Below, piece by piece: positions 35,932 through 45,204 of a stretch of 64,000 nt of DNA. This DNA is from CAZNUM01 sp964539305 (GTDB taxonomy: Bacteria > Fidelibacterota > Marinisomatia > Marinisomatales > TCS55): NCBI GenBank assembly GCA_964539305.1, contig CAZIIM010000001.1, positions 62,001 to 126,000 on the forward strand, read 5' to 3'. Under the pieces are notes generated by a model that was not told where the DNA came from, made no database searches, and saw only the letters and a list, made by a program, of their open reading frames with translations. Numbering within the stretch: position 1 is the stretch's first letter; the number at the start of each line of letters is the position of its first letter. The position numbers and the translations under genes were made by a program.

Positions 35932-37547
35932 AACACTAATTTCTGACCCGGATATATGTAATCTCCATACCGCAAACCATTCCACTTGCGAATACTGCTG
36001 GCACGGGTGCCGTAATTTTCAGCAATATGTCCCAGGGTATCGCCTTTTTTCACCTGGTACACAAATTTGGAATAACCTGGAAGGGAACTGGGCGTCGGCG
36101 CTGAGGCTAAATTGGTCCCTGGAATCGGGATTGTCAGTTTCTGGCCCATGCGGATTTTATGACGATTCCGAATTTTATTTACCGCTGCCAGGTCATGAAT
36201 GGATACATGATACTTTTTTGAAATTGTCCAGAGGCTTTCCCCCTTTCGAACCCGGTGGACCACGTATTGGGGCGCAAACCGTTCATTCTCCGGCAGAGCG
36301 TTGTAGTTGGCGAGGAACAGGTCTTTTTTACCGACCGGCAACTTCAGCAAATACGGTTCGGTCGGTGTGGCCGACTGTCGCAATTCCGGATTATACTTTT
36401 TCAGGGTCTTCAAGGAAATGTTCGCGGTTCGGGCCAGCACGGAGATGTCAGCACTTTTTTCAATTAACACCTCTTCAAAAGTAAACGGCTTCTTCCGTTT
36501 CTTCGGTACCGTGAACCCAAATGCAGCCGGATCCCGGGCAATGATGGTGGCCGCTAAAAAATAGGGAACGTAGTTCCGGGTTTCGGCCGGTAGGGAATGG
36601 AGTTGCCAGAAGTCAGATGTCTGGTGAATCCGGGTGGCCCGGCGGATACGGCCGGATCCAGCATTGTAGGCCGCCAGGGCCAGATACCAGCTGTCGAATT
36701 CTTCGTATAAATCCCGTAAATAGGCACAGGCAGCTTTGGTGGATTTAATCGGATCCCGACGTTCATCGATGTACCAGTTGCGCTGTAACCCGTATTTTTT
36801 CCCTGTGGCATACACAAATTGCCACATACCGGTGGCGCTGGCACGGGAATAGGCCCGCGGATTGAAACCGGATTCAATCATGGCCAGATAGACTAATTCC
36901 TCCGGGAGATTGCATTCCTGAATAATTTCTTTTATGACGGGGGCGTATTCGTCAGCCCGCGTAAGCCAGCGCTGGAACTGTCGGCGACCCTTCGTTTTAA
37001 AAAATTCAATAAACTGATCCACCTTTTTATTGCGTACCAGTGGAATATGGCCATCCCGGTCATCCACAACCGTGAATTGACTGGCGCCCATTTCCACTTC
37101 CAGGGGTTCTACCAGATCGGTCACTTCCCGCCGCATCAACTCCGGTGTAATATCCGCGTCAATGGTCTCCAGTGTTTTAAAACGGTGAACATACAGTTCA
37201 ATCAGAGCCGACTCAAACCGGTCGAATTCATCCCGGTCATCCTCCGTCATATCGCCCAGCTGATCCGCCTCGGTTAATAAATCAAATATCCGATCCAACG
37301 TATAAATCACTTCCAACGTGTCGCCGTGCACATCCGCAATCATGGCATCCGACAACAGCATTTTCACATCAGCCAATAAATGGGGTAAGCGATTCTGGGT
37401 AGCCGATTCCCCGGTACTGGAATCAAAACCGTTTTGGGTCTGTTTTCCGGTAACGGCCGTGGTCTCGGGACCCTTATCCACGGTTTGACTCATCAGGAAT
37501 CCCACCCCAACGAAGGTAAAAAGAATTACTCTAACTGCTTGTTTCAT
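35913..37547 (-). CDS. mltD: membrane-bound lytic murein transglycosylase D with two LysM domains
   Basis: Cleaves peptidoglycan to anhydromuropeptides in the periplasm. N-terminal hydrophobic export segment (5-20), a helical/linker part to about 190, then an SLT domain with catalytic E225 (AMIESGFNP) and ASATGMWQFVYATGKKYGL. Two LysM repeats follow at about 430-478 and 495-541. Length 544. The overlap with sppA is 19 bp. A perfect palindrome, TTGGCGCCAA at 37554-37563, sits just ahead of the ATG; its significance is unclear. Confidence 0.93.
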   Translation of the reverse strand: MKQAVRVILFTFVGVGFLMSQTVDKGPETTAVTGKQTQNGFDSSTGESATQNRLPHLLADVKMLLSDAMIADVHGDTLEVIYTLDRIFDLLTEADQLGDMTEDDRDEFDRFESALIELYVHRFKTLETIDADITPELMRREVTDLVEPLEVEMGASQFTVVDDRDGHIPLVRNKKVDQFIEFFKTKGRRQFQRWLTRADEYAPVIKEIIQECNLPEELVYLAMIESGFNPRAYSRASATGMWQFVYATGKKYGLQRNWYIDERRDPIKSTKAACAYLRDLYEEFDSWYLALAAYNAGSGRIRRATRIHQTSDFWQLHSLPAETRNYVPYFLAATIIARDPAAFGFTVPKKRKKPFTFEEVLIEKSADISVLARTANISLKTLKKYNPELRQSATPTEPYLLKLPVGKKDLFLANYNALPENERFAPQYVVHRVRKGESLWTISKKYHVSIHDLAAVNKIRNRHKIRMGQKLTIPIPGTNLASAPTPSSLPGYSKFVYQVKKGDTLGHIAENYGTRASSIRKWNGLRYGDYIYPGQKLVLWLKQG

Positions 37548-37600
37548 AAATAGTTGGCGCCAATCGAACTGGCGAAGTTAGGGGGTGCGTCTTCGCCCAG

Positions 37601-38074
37601 TCAAGGCTTTTCACCCTTAATTTTCTGAATTAACCTGGACGTGCTGAAGCCTTCCACAAGGGGAATGATTTCCACCCGGCCTCCATACTGTTTTACTGTT
37701 TCAGCACCCACAATTTCCTGTTCCTCGTAATCGCCGCCTTTCACCAATATATCCGGCTTCAGCTCCTGGATTAGGGCTGCCGGCGTGTCTTCGTTAAAAA
37801 TGACGACTGCATCCACCATCCTGAGGGCATCCAATATCTGGGCTCGACCCTCCTGATTAATCAGGGGACGGTTCTCACCTTTTAACCGCCTTAAAGAATG
37901 ATCCGAATTCAGCCCCACCACCAAAAAATCTCCCAGGTTCCGGGCCGCCTGTAAATAGGCAACGTGCCCCGGGTGCAGTAAATCAAAACAACCATTGGTA
38001 AATACCACCACGTTACCCTGTGCCCGCTTTTCAGCGATCCGGTGGACCGCCTCCCTCCTATTCCAAATAGCCAT
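37601..38074 (-). CDS. rfaE2: D-glycero-beta-D-manno-heptose 1-phosphate adenylyltransferase
   Basis: Adds AMP to heptose 1-phosphate to make ADP-heptose for LPS inner core. It is a 157-residue nucleotidyltransferase with FTNGCFDLLHPGHVAYL (25-41; the HPGH motif binds the nucleotide) and KGGDYEEQEIVGA. It corresponds to the C-terminal half of E. coli HldE; the kinase half is not adjacent. It overlaps the DUF2851 gene by 17 bp. Presence implies a Gram-negative outer membrane. Confidence 0.93.
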   Translation of the reverse strand: MAIWNRREAVHRIAEKRAQGNVVVFTNGCFDLLHPGHVAYLQAARNLGDFLVVGLNSDHSLRRLKGENRPLINQEGRAQILDALRMVDAVVIFNEDTPAALIQELKPDILVKGGDYEEQEIVGAETVKQYGGRVEIIPLVEGFSTSRLIQKIKGEKP

Positions 38075-39191
38075 TCCACCCTTTCAAAGGACACAGGGCA
38101 CAGTGGTGCCCACTGCAATACTGCCGATCCAGTTCTAACAGCCCTTGTAAGAGCGGAAAGGAATGGAGTACCGTCGGGCCCAGACTGGATTGAAACCGTC
38201 GCCAGTATTTTCCATAGCTGTAGGGTAATTTCAAGGCATTAAACCGGGCGACCCAGTGGCGGTAATAAACCAGGTTTTCCCGGTCCAGACTGAGACCAGC
38301 CAGGTAGGGATAAAACACGTTCCCTTTTAATTCGGTCTGGATTCCCACACCCCCCAGCGAATGAAACTGGGAAGAAAATGCCGCTTCAAATTGGTCTGGT
38401 CGGCACCACCAAAGTGGATGGAACTGGAAATTAAACCGTATCAGGGTTTTTGCCAGGGGGAACCGGTTCTGGGGTTGCTGTGCCGGTCGAATCCCGCCCT
38501 TTTTCCATTGTATTCTGGACACCCATTCTGGAAACATTTTGTCCAGTTTCATCCCGTCGAAACCATCCTTGATTTGTTCATCGACCAAAGCGGCGAGGCT
38601 GAGAAAGGAAGCCTCATTCCCACCTTTACCCAACAGTCTGAATGTGCTGAAAAGTCTGGTGTTGAACCCGGTTTCGGGAGCCGTTCGAAAAAACCGGACC
38701 TTTCTCTGCCACCGCTTCTGACTGAATTGATGTAAAATTTTGGGCCATTCTTTAGAAAGTAGTCGCTGCTCCAAACGGCAGGTTGGAGTGGCTATGCCCT
38801 CTTTTGGACAGTACACTACAATTCCATTTAATTTGGTATCCAACGGAGTAGCGGACCCAAGAAGATGAATTTTTACCGATTGATACTGGGGATTCTGAAG
38901 GTGGCCGTGGGAAAACCAATCCCGGGCTCGTCGGTGGCACTCCACGTCACCGGTGAGGTACCTGCCCCGGTAAAAAAAACAGGCCTTTTGAAAATCGGGA
39001 CCTTCCCCCTGATTCCGAACACCTGGGTCAATCACCAGAATCTTTTCCGCCGTCCGCGTCAATAGTACTGTCCCAGGCCTGATTTGAGCCCACCACCGTA
39101 CAATCCGTATCTCCAGATCCTGTTCACGTACAGCACCGGTCAAAGCCGACTGAGCAGGTATGGAATAATGGTTTCCTTGGCTGTAAATCAT
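38058..39191 (-). CDS. DUF2851 family protein
   Basis: A 377-residue protein of unknown function. The family block is recognisable: NQGEGPDFQKACFFYRG followed by GDVECHRRARDWFSHGH and YQSVKIHLLG (about residues 60-115), with several conserved acidic and histidine residues that look nuclease-like. The C-terminus contains a Cys-His cluster (YCSGHHCALCP) that could bind metal. It is found mostly in Bacteroidota and relatives. The gene overlaps plsC and rfaE2 at its ends, so it is expressed with envelope genes. Confidence 0.82.
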   Translation of the reverse strand: MIYSQGNHYSIPAQSALTGAVREQDLEIRIVRWWAQIRPGTVLLTRTAEKILVIDPGVRNQGEGPDFQKACFFYRGRYLTGDVECHRRARDWFSHGHLQNPQYQSVKIHLLGSATPLDTKLNGIVVYCPKEGIATPTCRLEQRLLSKEWPKILHQFSQKRWQRKVRFFRTAPETGFNTRLFSTFRLLGKGGNEASFLSLAALVDEQIKDGFDGMKLDKMFPEWVSRIQWKKGGIRPAQQPQNRFPLAKTLIRFNFQFHPLWWCRPDQFEAAFSSQFHSLGGVGIQTELKGNVFYPYLAGLSLDRENLVYYRHWVARFNALKLPYSYGKYWRRFQSSLGPTVLHSFPLLQGLLELDRQYCSGHHCALCPLKGWNGYLE

Positions 39192-39964
39192 GGCGTAGAA
39201 CCTGACTCTTTCAGCGCAATCACCGCCTCACGCACGTGATCCACAAATGCCTGGCGTGTTTCATAGCTGTAATTCTGGGGTAAAATGGGACTTCCGATCC
39301 TCAATTCCAGTTGATTGCCTCCTAAACTAAGCGAATGTTTCTTCAGGGCTTGACCCGTACCACAACAGGCCATGGGGACCACCGGCAGGTTCGCTTCGAG
39401 TGCCACCAATAGTCCTCCTTTTTTAAAACGGTGAACTCGGCCATCCGTGGAACGCGTCCCCTCTGGAAACAACAGAATTGACCGCGGATGTTTTCGAAGC
39501 GATTCCACGGCGCGTTGCAGGGATTCCAGCGCTTTCTCATGATTACTGCGGTCGACAAAAATATGCCCAGCCAGTGCCATAGCCCAGCCGAATATAGGGA
39601 TTTTTTTCAACTCAATTTTAGCAATTGAAACCAGGGGATAAGGCAGGGTGGCATAGGCCAGTAGAATATCAAAGGCAGACTCATGATTTGCAGCGAATAA
39701 ATATTGGGCATCCGGTTTCAACCGCTCTAACCCAATGACCCAATAGGAAACGCCTGCCGCCGCCAATAAAATCCGAGACCAGATACGTGCGATCCAGGCT
39801 CCAAACCGGCCTCCCCGTTCAAAAATGGAACCTACCATCGCCGCCAGACCCAGAATTACGGTCCAGACGGTTAAATTGAATAGAACCCAGGCGGAACGCA
39901 ACCTAAAGAATCGCTTCACCACCAAAATAGGGCTGAAGTACCTCCGGTATTTTAACGCTGCCAT
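39188..39964 (-). CDS. lysophospholipid (1-acylglycerol-3-phosphate) acyltransferase
   Basis: Acylates lysophosphatidate in phospholipid synthesis at the inner membrane. Catalytic HX4D motif NHESAFD with H94 and D99, substrate motif FPEGTRS near 164, and an N-terminal hydrophobic stretch (about 25-48). The ATG at 39964 gives a 62-bp overlap with serS, unusually long; GTG codons at 39922 or 39919 are alternative starts. PlsC-type function is likely, though other acyl acceptors are possible. Confidence 0.9.
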   Translation of the reverse strand: MAALKYRRYFSPILVVKRFFRLRSAWVLFNLTVWTVILGLAAMVGSIFERGGRFGAWIARIWSRILLAAAGVSYWVIGLERLKPDAQYLFAANHESAFDILLAYATLPYPLVSIAKIELKKIPIFGWAMALAGHIFVDRSNHEKALESLQRAVESLRKHPRSILLFPEGTRSTDGRVHRFKKGGLLVALEANLPVVPMACCGTGQALKKHSLSLGGNQLELRIGSPILPQNYSYETRQAFVDHVREAVIALKESGSTP

Positions 39965-41171
39965 CTTCCTGCTGGTAGGTCTCCAGCAGCGCCACCACCA
40001 GCCTCGGTGTGGCTACCCCGGATCCGTTCAGGGTGTGAACATAATCCACTTTTTGATCTTGACGTCGACGGTAACGGATATTCCCGCGACGGGCCTGAAA
40101 ACTTTCAAAATTACTGCAGGAAGACACCTCCAGCCATTTTTCTTCCCCCGGTGCCCAGACCTCCAGGTCATAACACTTGGCAGCGGCAAAACTCAGATCG
40201 CCGGTACACAGTTCCAGGACACGATACTGGAGACCGAGTGCCTGGAGGACTGATTCAGCCTGACGAACCAGCGATTCCAACTCCTGATAAGACTGCTCCG
40301 GTTGAACAAACTTGACTAATTCGACCTTATTAAACTGATGCAGACGAAGCAAACCGTGGGTCTCCTTTCCGTAGGATCCCGCCTCCCGTCTGAAACAGGC
40401 GGAATAGGCCACATAATTCAAGGGCAAATCCTCCTCAGACAGAATCTCTTCCCGGTGAATATTGGTGACCGGCACCTCAGCCGTGGGAATCAGCCAAAGG
40501 GAATCTTTCTCCGACTGGTACATTTCTTCAGCAAATTTCGGTAACTGGCCGCAGGTAAGGGCTGCTTCTTCCCGTACCATAAAGGGGGGAAATACCTCCG
40601 TACAGCCAAATTGGTCAATATGAATATCCAGCATGAAATTCAATAAAGCCCGTTCAAGTTTTGCACCGGCTCCAATATACAGGGGAAACCCCGACCCTGA
40701 GATCCGGGATCCCCGATGAAAGTCAAGTATTTTTAACTGGGTACCTATTTCCAGGTGAGTGCGCGGTGCAAAGGAAAAACGGGCCTTTTCACCCCATTCG
40801 CGGACAAGGACATTTTCAGCAGGACCGGTTCCTACCGGGGCACTTTCGTGGGGGATATTGGGCACCCGCAGTAGCAGGGAACGAAGCGATTCCTGGACTT
40901 GACTGGTCTTTTGTTCCAAGGTTTTTATCTTCTGACCCACCTGGCGCATGGCCTGAATCGCATCGGAGACATCTTCCCCGTTTCGTTTCAATTCAGCTAT
41001 CGATTCCGATGCCCGGTTCCGTTCCGCCCGCAGGGTATTGCCCTCATTCAATAAGGACCGATATTCCCGATCCAACTCCAGAATGGATGAAAGATCAATT
41101 TTTTCTCCCTTTGTTTTCAGGGCTTGTTCCACTTCTTCAGGGTGATTTCGGATCAGATCCAATGCAAGCAT
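39903..41171 (-). CDS. serS: seryl-tRNA synthetase
   Basis: Class II synthetase charging tRNA-Ser. The N-terminal coiled-coil arm (about 25-105) is followed by motif 2, SACFRREAGSYGKETHGL, the TAEVPVTN serine-site text, and motif 3, LNGSGVATPRLVVALLETYQ. I use ATG 41171 (422 residues, starting MLALDLIRNHPEEV); the frame to 41213 overlaps rfbC more deeply and adds a non-family N-terminus. Confidence 0.96.
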   Translation of the reverse strand: MLALDLIRNHPEEVEQALKTKGEKIDLSSILELDREYRSLLNEGNTLRAERNRASESIAELKRNGEDVSDAIQAMRQVGQKIKTLEQKTSQVQESLRSLLLRVPNIPHESAPVGTGPAENVLVREWGEKARFSFAPRTHLEIGTQLKILDFHRGSRISGSGFPLYIGAGAKLERALLNFMLDIHIDQFGCTEVFPPFMVREEAALTCGQLPKFAEEMYQSEKDSLWLIPTAEVPVTNIHREEILSEEDLPLNYVAYSACFRREAGSYGKETHGLLRLHQFNKVELVKFVQPEQSYQELESLVRQAESVLQALGLQYRVLELCTGDLSFAAAKCYDLEVWAPGEEKWLEVSSCSNFESFQARRGNIRYRRRQDQKVDYVHTLNGSGVATPRLVVALLETYQQEDGSVKIPEVLQPYFGGEAIL

Positions 41172-41185
41172 ACGATTCCTTGAGT

Positions 41186-41758
41186 TTAAAGATGACCGGA
41201 TGATTTTACACAATGGGGGAGGAAATTAGGATCAATTTCTGACAGAAGGGGTAATCCAGAATCCTTGGAGGAGACAATCTTTGACCCCGAAGGCCAGTCA
41301 ATCGCCAAGCGGGGATCATCCCATTTTATCCCATATTCATCCTCAGGGGCATATTCCCGGGTACACTTGTACTGAAATACAGCTTCAGGTGAAAGCACCA
41401 TATAACCATGGGCAAATCCCTCTGGAATAAAGGCTTGTAAATGGTTCTCTCCCGTCAATTCAAACCCGACCCATTGACCAAAAGTGGGAGAACCCTGCCG
41501 AATATCCACTGCCACATCAAAAACAGCCCCTTGCACAACCCGCACCAGTTTACCTTGGGCGTGGCGTAATTGATAATGGAGACCCCTTAACACCCCTTTC
41601 TGAGACTTGGCTTCGTTATCCTGGACATAGTCAGTAGGGAGTCCCAAAGTCTGGAAATGGGAGGTTTTAAAAACCTCGAAGAAATAGCCCCGAGAATCCT
41701 GATGGACTTGGGGATGCAGAAGAATAACCTCCGGGATTCGGGTTTTTTCAAGCCGCAT
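41186..41758 (-). CDS. rfbC: dTDP-4-dehydrorhamnose 3,5-epimerase
   Basis: Epimerises dTDP-4-keto-6-deoxyglucose on the way to dTDP-rhamnose. Cupin fold with catalytic H61 in GVLRGLHYQ, preceded by DSRGYFFEVFK, and AFIPEGFAHGYMVLS downstream. Length 190 is standard. rfbA, rfbB and rfbD are not nearby. Its ATG overlaps the end of ugd by 11 bp. Confidence 0.93.
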   Translation of the reverse strand: MRLEKTRIPEVILLHPQVHQDSRGYFFEVFKTSHFQTLGLPTDYVQDNEAKSQKGVLRGLHYQLRHAQGKLVRVVQGAVFDVAVDIRQGSPTFGQWVGFELTGENHLQAFIPEGFAHGYMVLSPEAVFQYKCTREYAPEDEYGIKWDDPRLAIDWPSGSKIVSSKDSGLPLLSEIDPNFLPHCVKSSGHL

Positions 41759-43073
41759 GATGATGGTGCTTCCGGCCTACATTGTCATATACAAATCCAA
41801 GTTTCTCCAGGCTGGCCATTGGAAAGATATTGCGGGTATCCAGTAAAACGGGCGTTTTCAAACGGCGTTTCAACTCTTCCAGGTTTAGGGCCCTGAATTC
41901 ATTCCATTCCGTCATAATCACACATCCGTCACAATCTTCTACCGCCTCCTGCCAGCTGTTAAAATAGGAGGCTTCCGGTATCTGCGTCTCCATGGTAGGA
42001 ACGGCAATGGGGTCATACGCCTTAACCTGTGCTCCCCCCTCCAGCAGGGCCCTTACCATGTAAAGAGCACTGGATTCCCTCACATCATCGGTCTCCGGCT
42101 TAAAACTTAATCCCAAGACTGCAATGGATTTCCCTTGAAAGGTTCCTCCTACCAACGCCCGGAGTTTAGCCACCATCCTGTTTTTTTGCCGATTATTGGT
42201 CTCAATCGCCGCTTCAACTGTCCGAAGCTCCTCCCCCCGGGAACGCCCCACTGAGACCAAAGCCTGTGTATCTTTAGGAAAACAGGATCCACCGAAACCG
42301 GGTCCAGGATGCAGAAACTTGGGACTGATTCGGCCATCCAGGCCCAAGGCCCGGGCAACGACATGTACATCGGCTCCCACGGCTTCACATAAATTGGCAA
42401 TCTCGTTGATATAGCTGATTTTCAAAGCCAGAAAGGCATTGGCAGCATATTTAATCATTTCCGCCGTTTCGATCTCCGTGTGAATCATGGGCGTTTCATT
42501 TATGTAAAGGGGATGGTAAATCGCTTCCATGATTTTGAAAGCCCGCTCGCTGGCAGCACCAATCACGACCCGATCCGGATGAGTGAAATCTGTTACGGCA
42601 GCCCCTTCCCTTAAAAATTCCGGATTGGAAACGTATTCAAACTCAATATCTGGAGGTTTATGTTCAGAAATAATTTCTGCAATGAGCCGGCCGGTCCCGA
42701 TCGGTACGGTACTTTTCGTACATACGACCTTGAATTGATTCAGATTCTGGCCAATGACCTTTGCAACGGCTTTCACCGCCGATAAATCCGCCTCACCATT
42801 GTCCGCCGGTGGTGTACCTACAGCGATAAATACAACTTCCGCCCATTGAATGGCACCCGCCACATCGGTAGAAAAAGAAAGTCGTCCAGCAGCCACATTG
42901 CGCTTAACCAACCGTTCCAATCCCGGTTCATGAATTGGAATTCTACCGGACTTGAGCATGGAAATTTTATCCGCATCAATATCGACACAGATAATTTCAT
43001 GACCAAAATCAGAGATCCCCGCTCCGGTGACCAGTCCTACATACCCTGTCCCAACAACTGCAATTTTCTTCAT
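41748..43073 (-). CDS. ugd: UDP-glucose 6-dehydrogenase
   Basis: Oxidises UDP-glucose to UDP-glucuronate for surface polysaccharide synthesis. N-terminal NAD-binding VVGTGYVGLVTGAGISD (5-21) and the catalytic cysteine in GPGFGGSCFPKDTQALV. Length 441 is typical. The protein ends in a natural HHHH run (RKHHHHAA), because those codons also form the start region of the overlapping rfbC gene. Confidence 0.95.
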   Translation of the reverse strand: MKKIAVVGTGYVGLVTGAGISDFGHEIICVDIDADKISMLKSGRIPIHEPGLERLVKRNVAAGRLSFSTDVAGAIQWAEVVFIAVGTPPADNGEADLSAVKAVAKVIGQNLNQFKVVCTKSTVPIGTGRLIAEIISEHKPPDIEFEYVSNPEFLREGAAVTDFTHPDRVVIGAASERAFKIMEAIYHPLYINETPMIHTEIETAEMIKYAANAFLALKISYINEIANLCEAVGADVHVVARALGLDGRISPKFLHPGPGFGGSCFPKDTQALVSVGRSRGEELRTVEAAIETNNRQKNRMVAKLRALVGGTFQGKSIAVLGLSFKPETDDVRESSALYMVRALLEGGAQVKAYDPIAVPTMETQIPEASYFNSWQEAVEDCDGCVIMTEWNEFRALNLEELKRRLKTPVLLDTRNIFPMASLEKLGFVYDNVGRKHHHHAA

Positions 43074-43101
43074 TTAAGTTTCCGGTATTTATGCAATAAA
43101 G

Positions 43102-45201
43102 TTAAGGCAGCCCTCGTTTCCTCCGAAGAATCCACTCCAGACTGAGCAGGAACAAAATGAAATAAATAAGTCCCTGGTTTTCTCCAAATTTAGTAACCCT
43201 CCGGGCTAATTCCCGCTCTTCTTTTGGTTCCAGGAGCATTACAACACTATCCCGCTCTGACCAGCTGAAATAGCTTCCACCGGTCTTGCTCGCCAACGCC
43301 TGTAATAAATTCTGGTTCAGAAAAACCTGATTTAACTCCACCTGGCTTTCCATCACCTGAAAAGAACCCTGCTGGATGGGGGCAGTGTCCGGAGCGTCTC
43401 CCAGCAAAATTTCGTATTGATATTGTCCCGGTACCGCCGCTCTAAAGGTACCCTGCCACCGTCGATGTTCCAGATTAAATGGAATCGTTTTAAATAGAAT
43501 TTTTTCATTCTGTTTCAACACTTTGATATAGATATCTTCCCCTTCCCCCCTACCGGTGGTGGCATAAGGGCTGGTGCCGGTAATTTCGATCAATTCCCCC
43601 TGCTGGAACCGGTTTTTATTAAGCCGGAAAAATAATTCATTTCGTCCCCCGGTTTGCAATAACCACGCCAACGCCCCTTCCCAGAAGGTTTTCACTACAT
43701 CTTTTTGGGGTGTCTCAGTCGTCCGGTAGTAAAGGGAGGCCATATCAGCTGTCGTCCAGGTGAGTGTGCGAAGGGATCCTTTTTGCCAGATCATCGCCAC
43801 CGGCAGGGTTACAGAATCAGCAATAAAATGGGCCAATATTGATCCCCGCTCATCGGCAGGTATCAGGTTTAAACGCGGCTTCAGCGGAGGTAAGTCGGCT
43901 TCCATATCATTTGGAAGAACCATGCCCAACTGCAAGGCGCGATCATTGAACACCCAGGGCCGTTCCTCATCCTGTAAATCACCGGAGTCCGACTTCACCC
44001 CTAAAAAAGGAAATAATCCTTCCACAATTCGTTGATTCTGATTCGGGCCCACCACCAATCCCAGGGCAGCTTTATTCGCCAGTAACTTTTTACCCAACAC
44101 CCGTTGGAAGCGCTGGGAAAGGGGCTGAATGGGATAATTGTCAAAGAGAATGAGCTCATAGGGTGTAGTCCAAAACTGCTTCATGGGGGGTCGTACCCGC
44201 TGGCGATTCAACTGAATATAATGATCCACTTTTAACCGTGGCTGCTGCCGCAACATCCGTTTTAAAATGGCCGTATTGCGATTAGGGCTACCGGTTACCA
44301 AAGCCACCTTGTAATGATTCTTAAGGATCAATAGTTCAAAGGCCTGGCGGTTATTCTGAATATTCACTTCATCCTCCAGGCTGGAGAGTTGTACGCGGTA
44401 CTGAATTTTACCAATCTCTCCCGGCTTAAACTGGAATTTGACTTCCGTTTGGGAACCCTTTCCGCGGACCCGGACGTACCGGGAGGTCAATAATTTCTTC
44501 CCTTTGAACAGGGAGGCATTGAGTCGTCCCCGGGCCTGGCCATAGGATTGAATGGTCACCAGAACCTTTACCGGCTCGTCTTTAATGGTCACAGTGGGAA
44601 CGTCAATGGATTGAATCGCTACATCCACAAAGGGCGTTGCTTCTCCCACTCCAATCACATGGATCGGCACTTGAATGGCTGAGACCAACTGCAGCGGGTC
44701 TTCACCCCGGGTGGGTTGACCGTCCGTGATTAGGACCGCTCCTGCGATCTGTTTCTGCTCTGATTGAATTCGGGAAACGACCTGACCCAAGTCCGTCGTC
44801 ACCCCTTCTGCCCGGAGCCGAAAAGGTAATGTGCCTTCAGCAATCGAATCGGCGAACGTAAACACTTGAACCTTTTGATCCTTGCGTTCCAGTTGATCGA
44901 ATAACTCCTGGAGGTTGGTATTAATCGATTGGAGCGAAGGGGTCTGGTGATAGCGCATACTGACAGAATTATCTACAAAAAACAGCCAACCTTTCAATGT
45001 TGTCCGTTCTTTTTTCACCGTTAATACCGGCTGCAACAGTAACATCAACAAAGTCAGAAAAACTACCCCTCGAAGTATAACCAAGAACTGGTACCAGCGT
45101 TCTGAAAATAAAACCGATCCCACCCAGTAAACAATTGCTCCAGCCAAGAGGAGTAAAATCCAAAACAAAGGATCGGCCGGGTGTAAAAAACTTAAATCCA
45201 T
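43102..45201 (-). CDS. membrane protein with von Willebrand factor A domain
   Basis: A 699-residue protein with two N-terminal helices (about 11-30 and 38-60), a VWA domain with a complete MIDAS (D77-N-S79-V-S81, a threonine in GVTTDLGQ, and ITDGQPT near 160), a large soluble middle, and a C-terminal helix ending in LRRKRGLP. The layout resembles large membrane-anchored VWA proteins with a glutamine-amidotransferase-like module seen in many Bacteria, of unknown function. No BatA/BatB or MoxR partners are beside it. It is placed between tsaD and ugd. Confidence 0.75.
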   Translation of the reverse strand: MDLSFLHPADPLFWILLLLAGAIVYWVGSVLFSERWYQFLVILRGVVFLTLLMLLLQPVLTVKKERTTLKGWLFFVDNSVSMRYHQTPSLQSINTNLQELFDQLERKDQKVQVFTFADSIAEGTLPFRLRAEGVTTDLGQVVSRIQSEQKQIAGAVLITDGQPTRGEDPLQLVSAIQVPIHVIGVGEATPFVDVAIQSIDVPTVTIKDEPVKVLVTIQSYGQARGRLNASLFKGKKLLTSRYVRVRGKGSQTEVKFQFKPGEIGKIQYRVQLSSLEDEVNIQNNRQAFELLILKNHYKVALVTGSPNRNTAILKRMLRQQPRLKVDHYIQLNRQRVRPPMKQFWTTPYELILFDNYPIQPLSQRFQRVLGKKLLANKAALGLVVGPNQNQRIVEGLFPFLGVKSDSGDLQDEERPWVFNDRALQLGMVLPNDMEADLPPLKPRLNLIPADERGSILAHFIADSVTLPVAMIWQKGSLRTLTWTTADMASLYYRTTETPQKDVVKTFWEGALAWLLQTGGRNELFFRLNKNRFQQGELIEITGTSPYATTGRGEGEDIYIKVLKQNEKILFKTIPFNLEHRRWQGTFRAAVPGQYQYEILLGDAPDTAPIQQGSFQVMESQVELNQVFLNQNLLQALASKTGGSYFSWSERDSVVMLLEPKEERELARRVTKFGENQGLIYFILFLLSLEWILRRKRGLP

Positions 45202-45204
45202 TAA

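Noticed and set aside
37554..37563. Palindrome TTGGCGCCAA ahead of mltD as an operator
   Set aside because: Only 10 bp, a single occurrence noted, and it sits at the translation start region; too weak to call.
40661..41203. 180-codon plus-strand frame
   Set aside because: Antisense to serS with intact synthetase motifs; a shadow of that gene's composition.
41748..41780. Four-histidine tail of Ugd as evidence of cloned/vector sequence
   Set aside because: Only four histidines followed by AA and a stop, and the codons are shared with the overlapping start of rfbC; natural.
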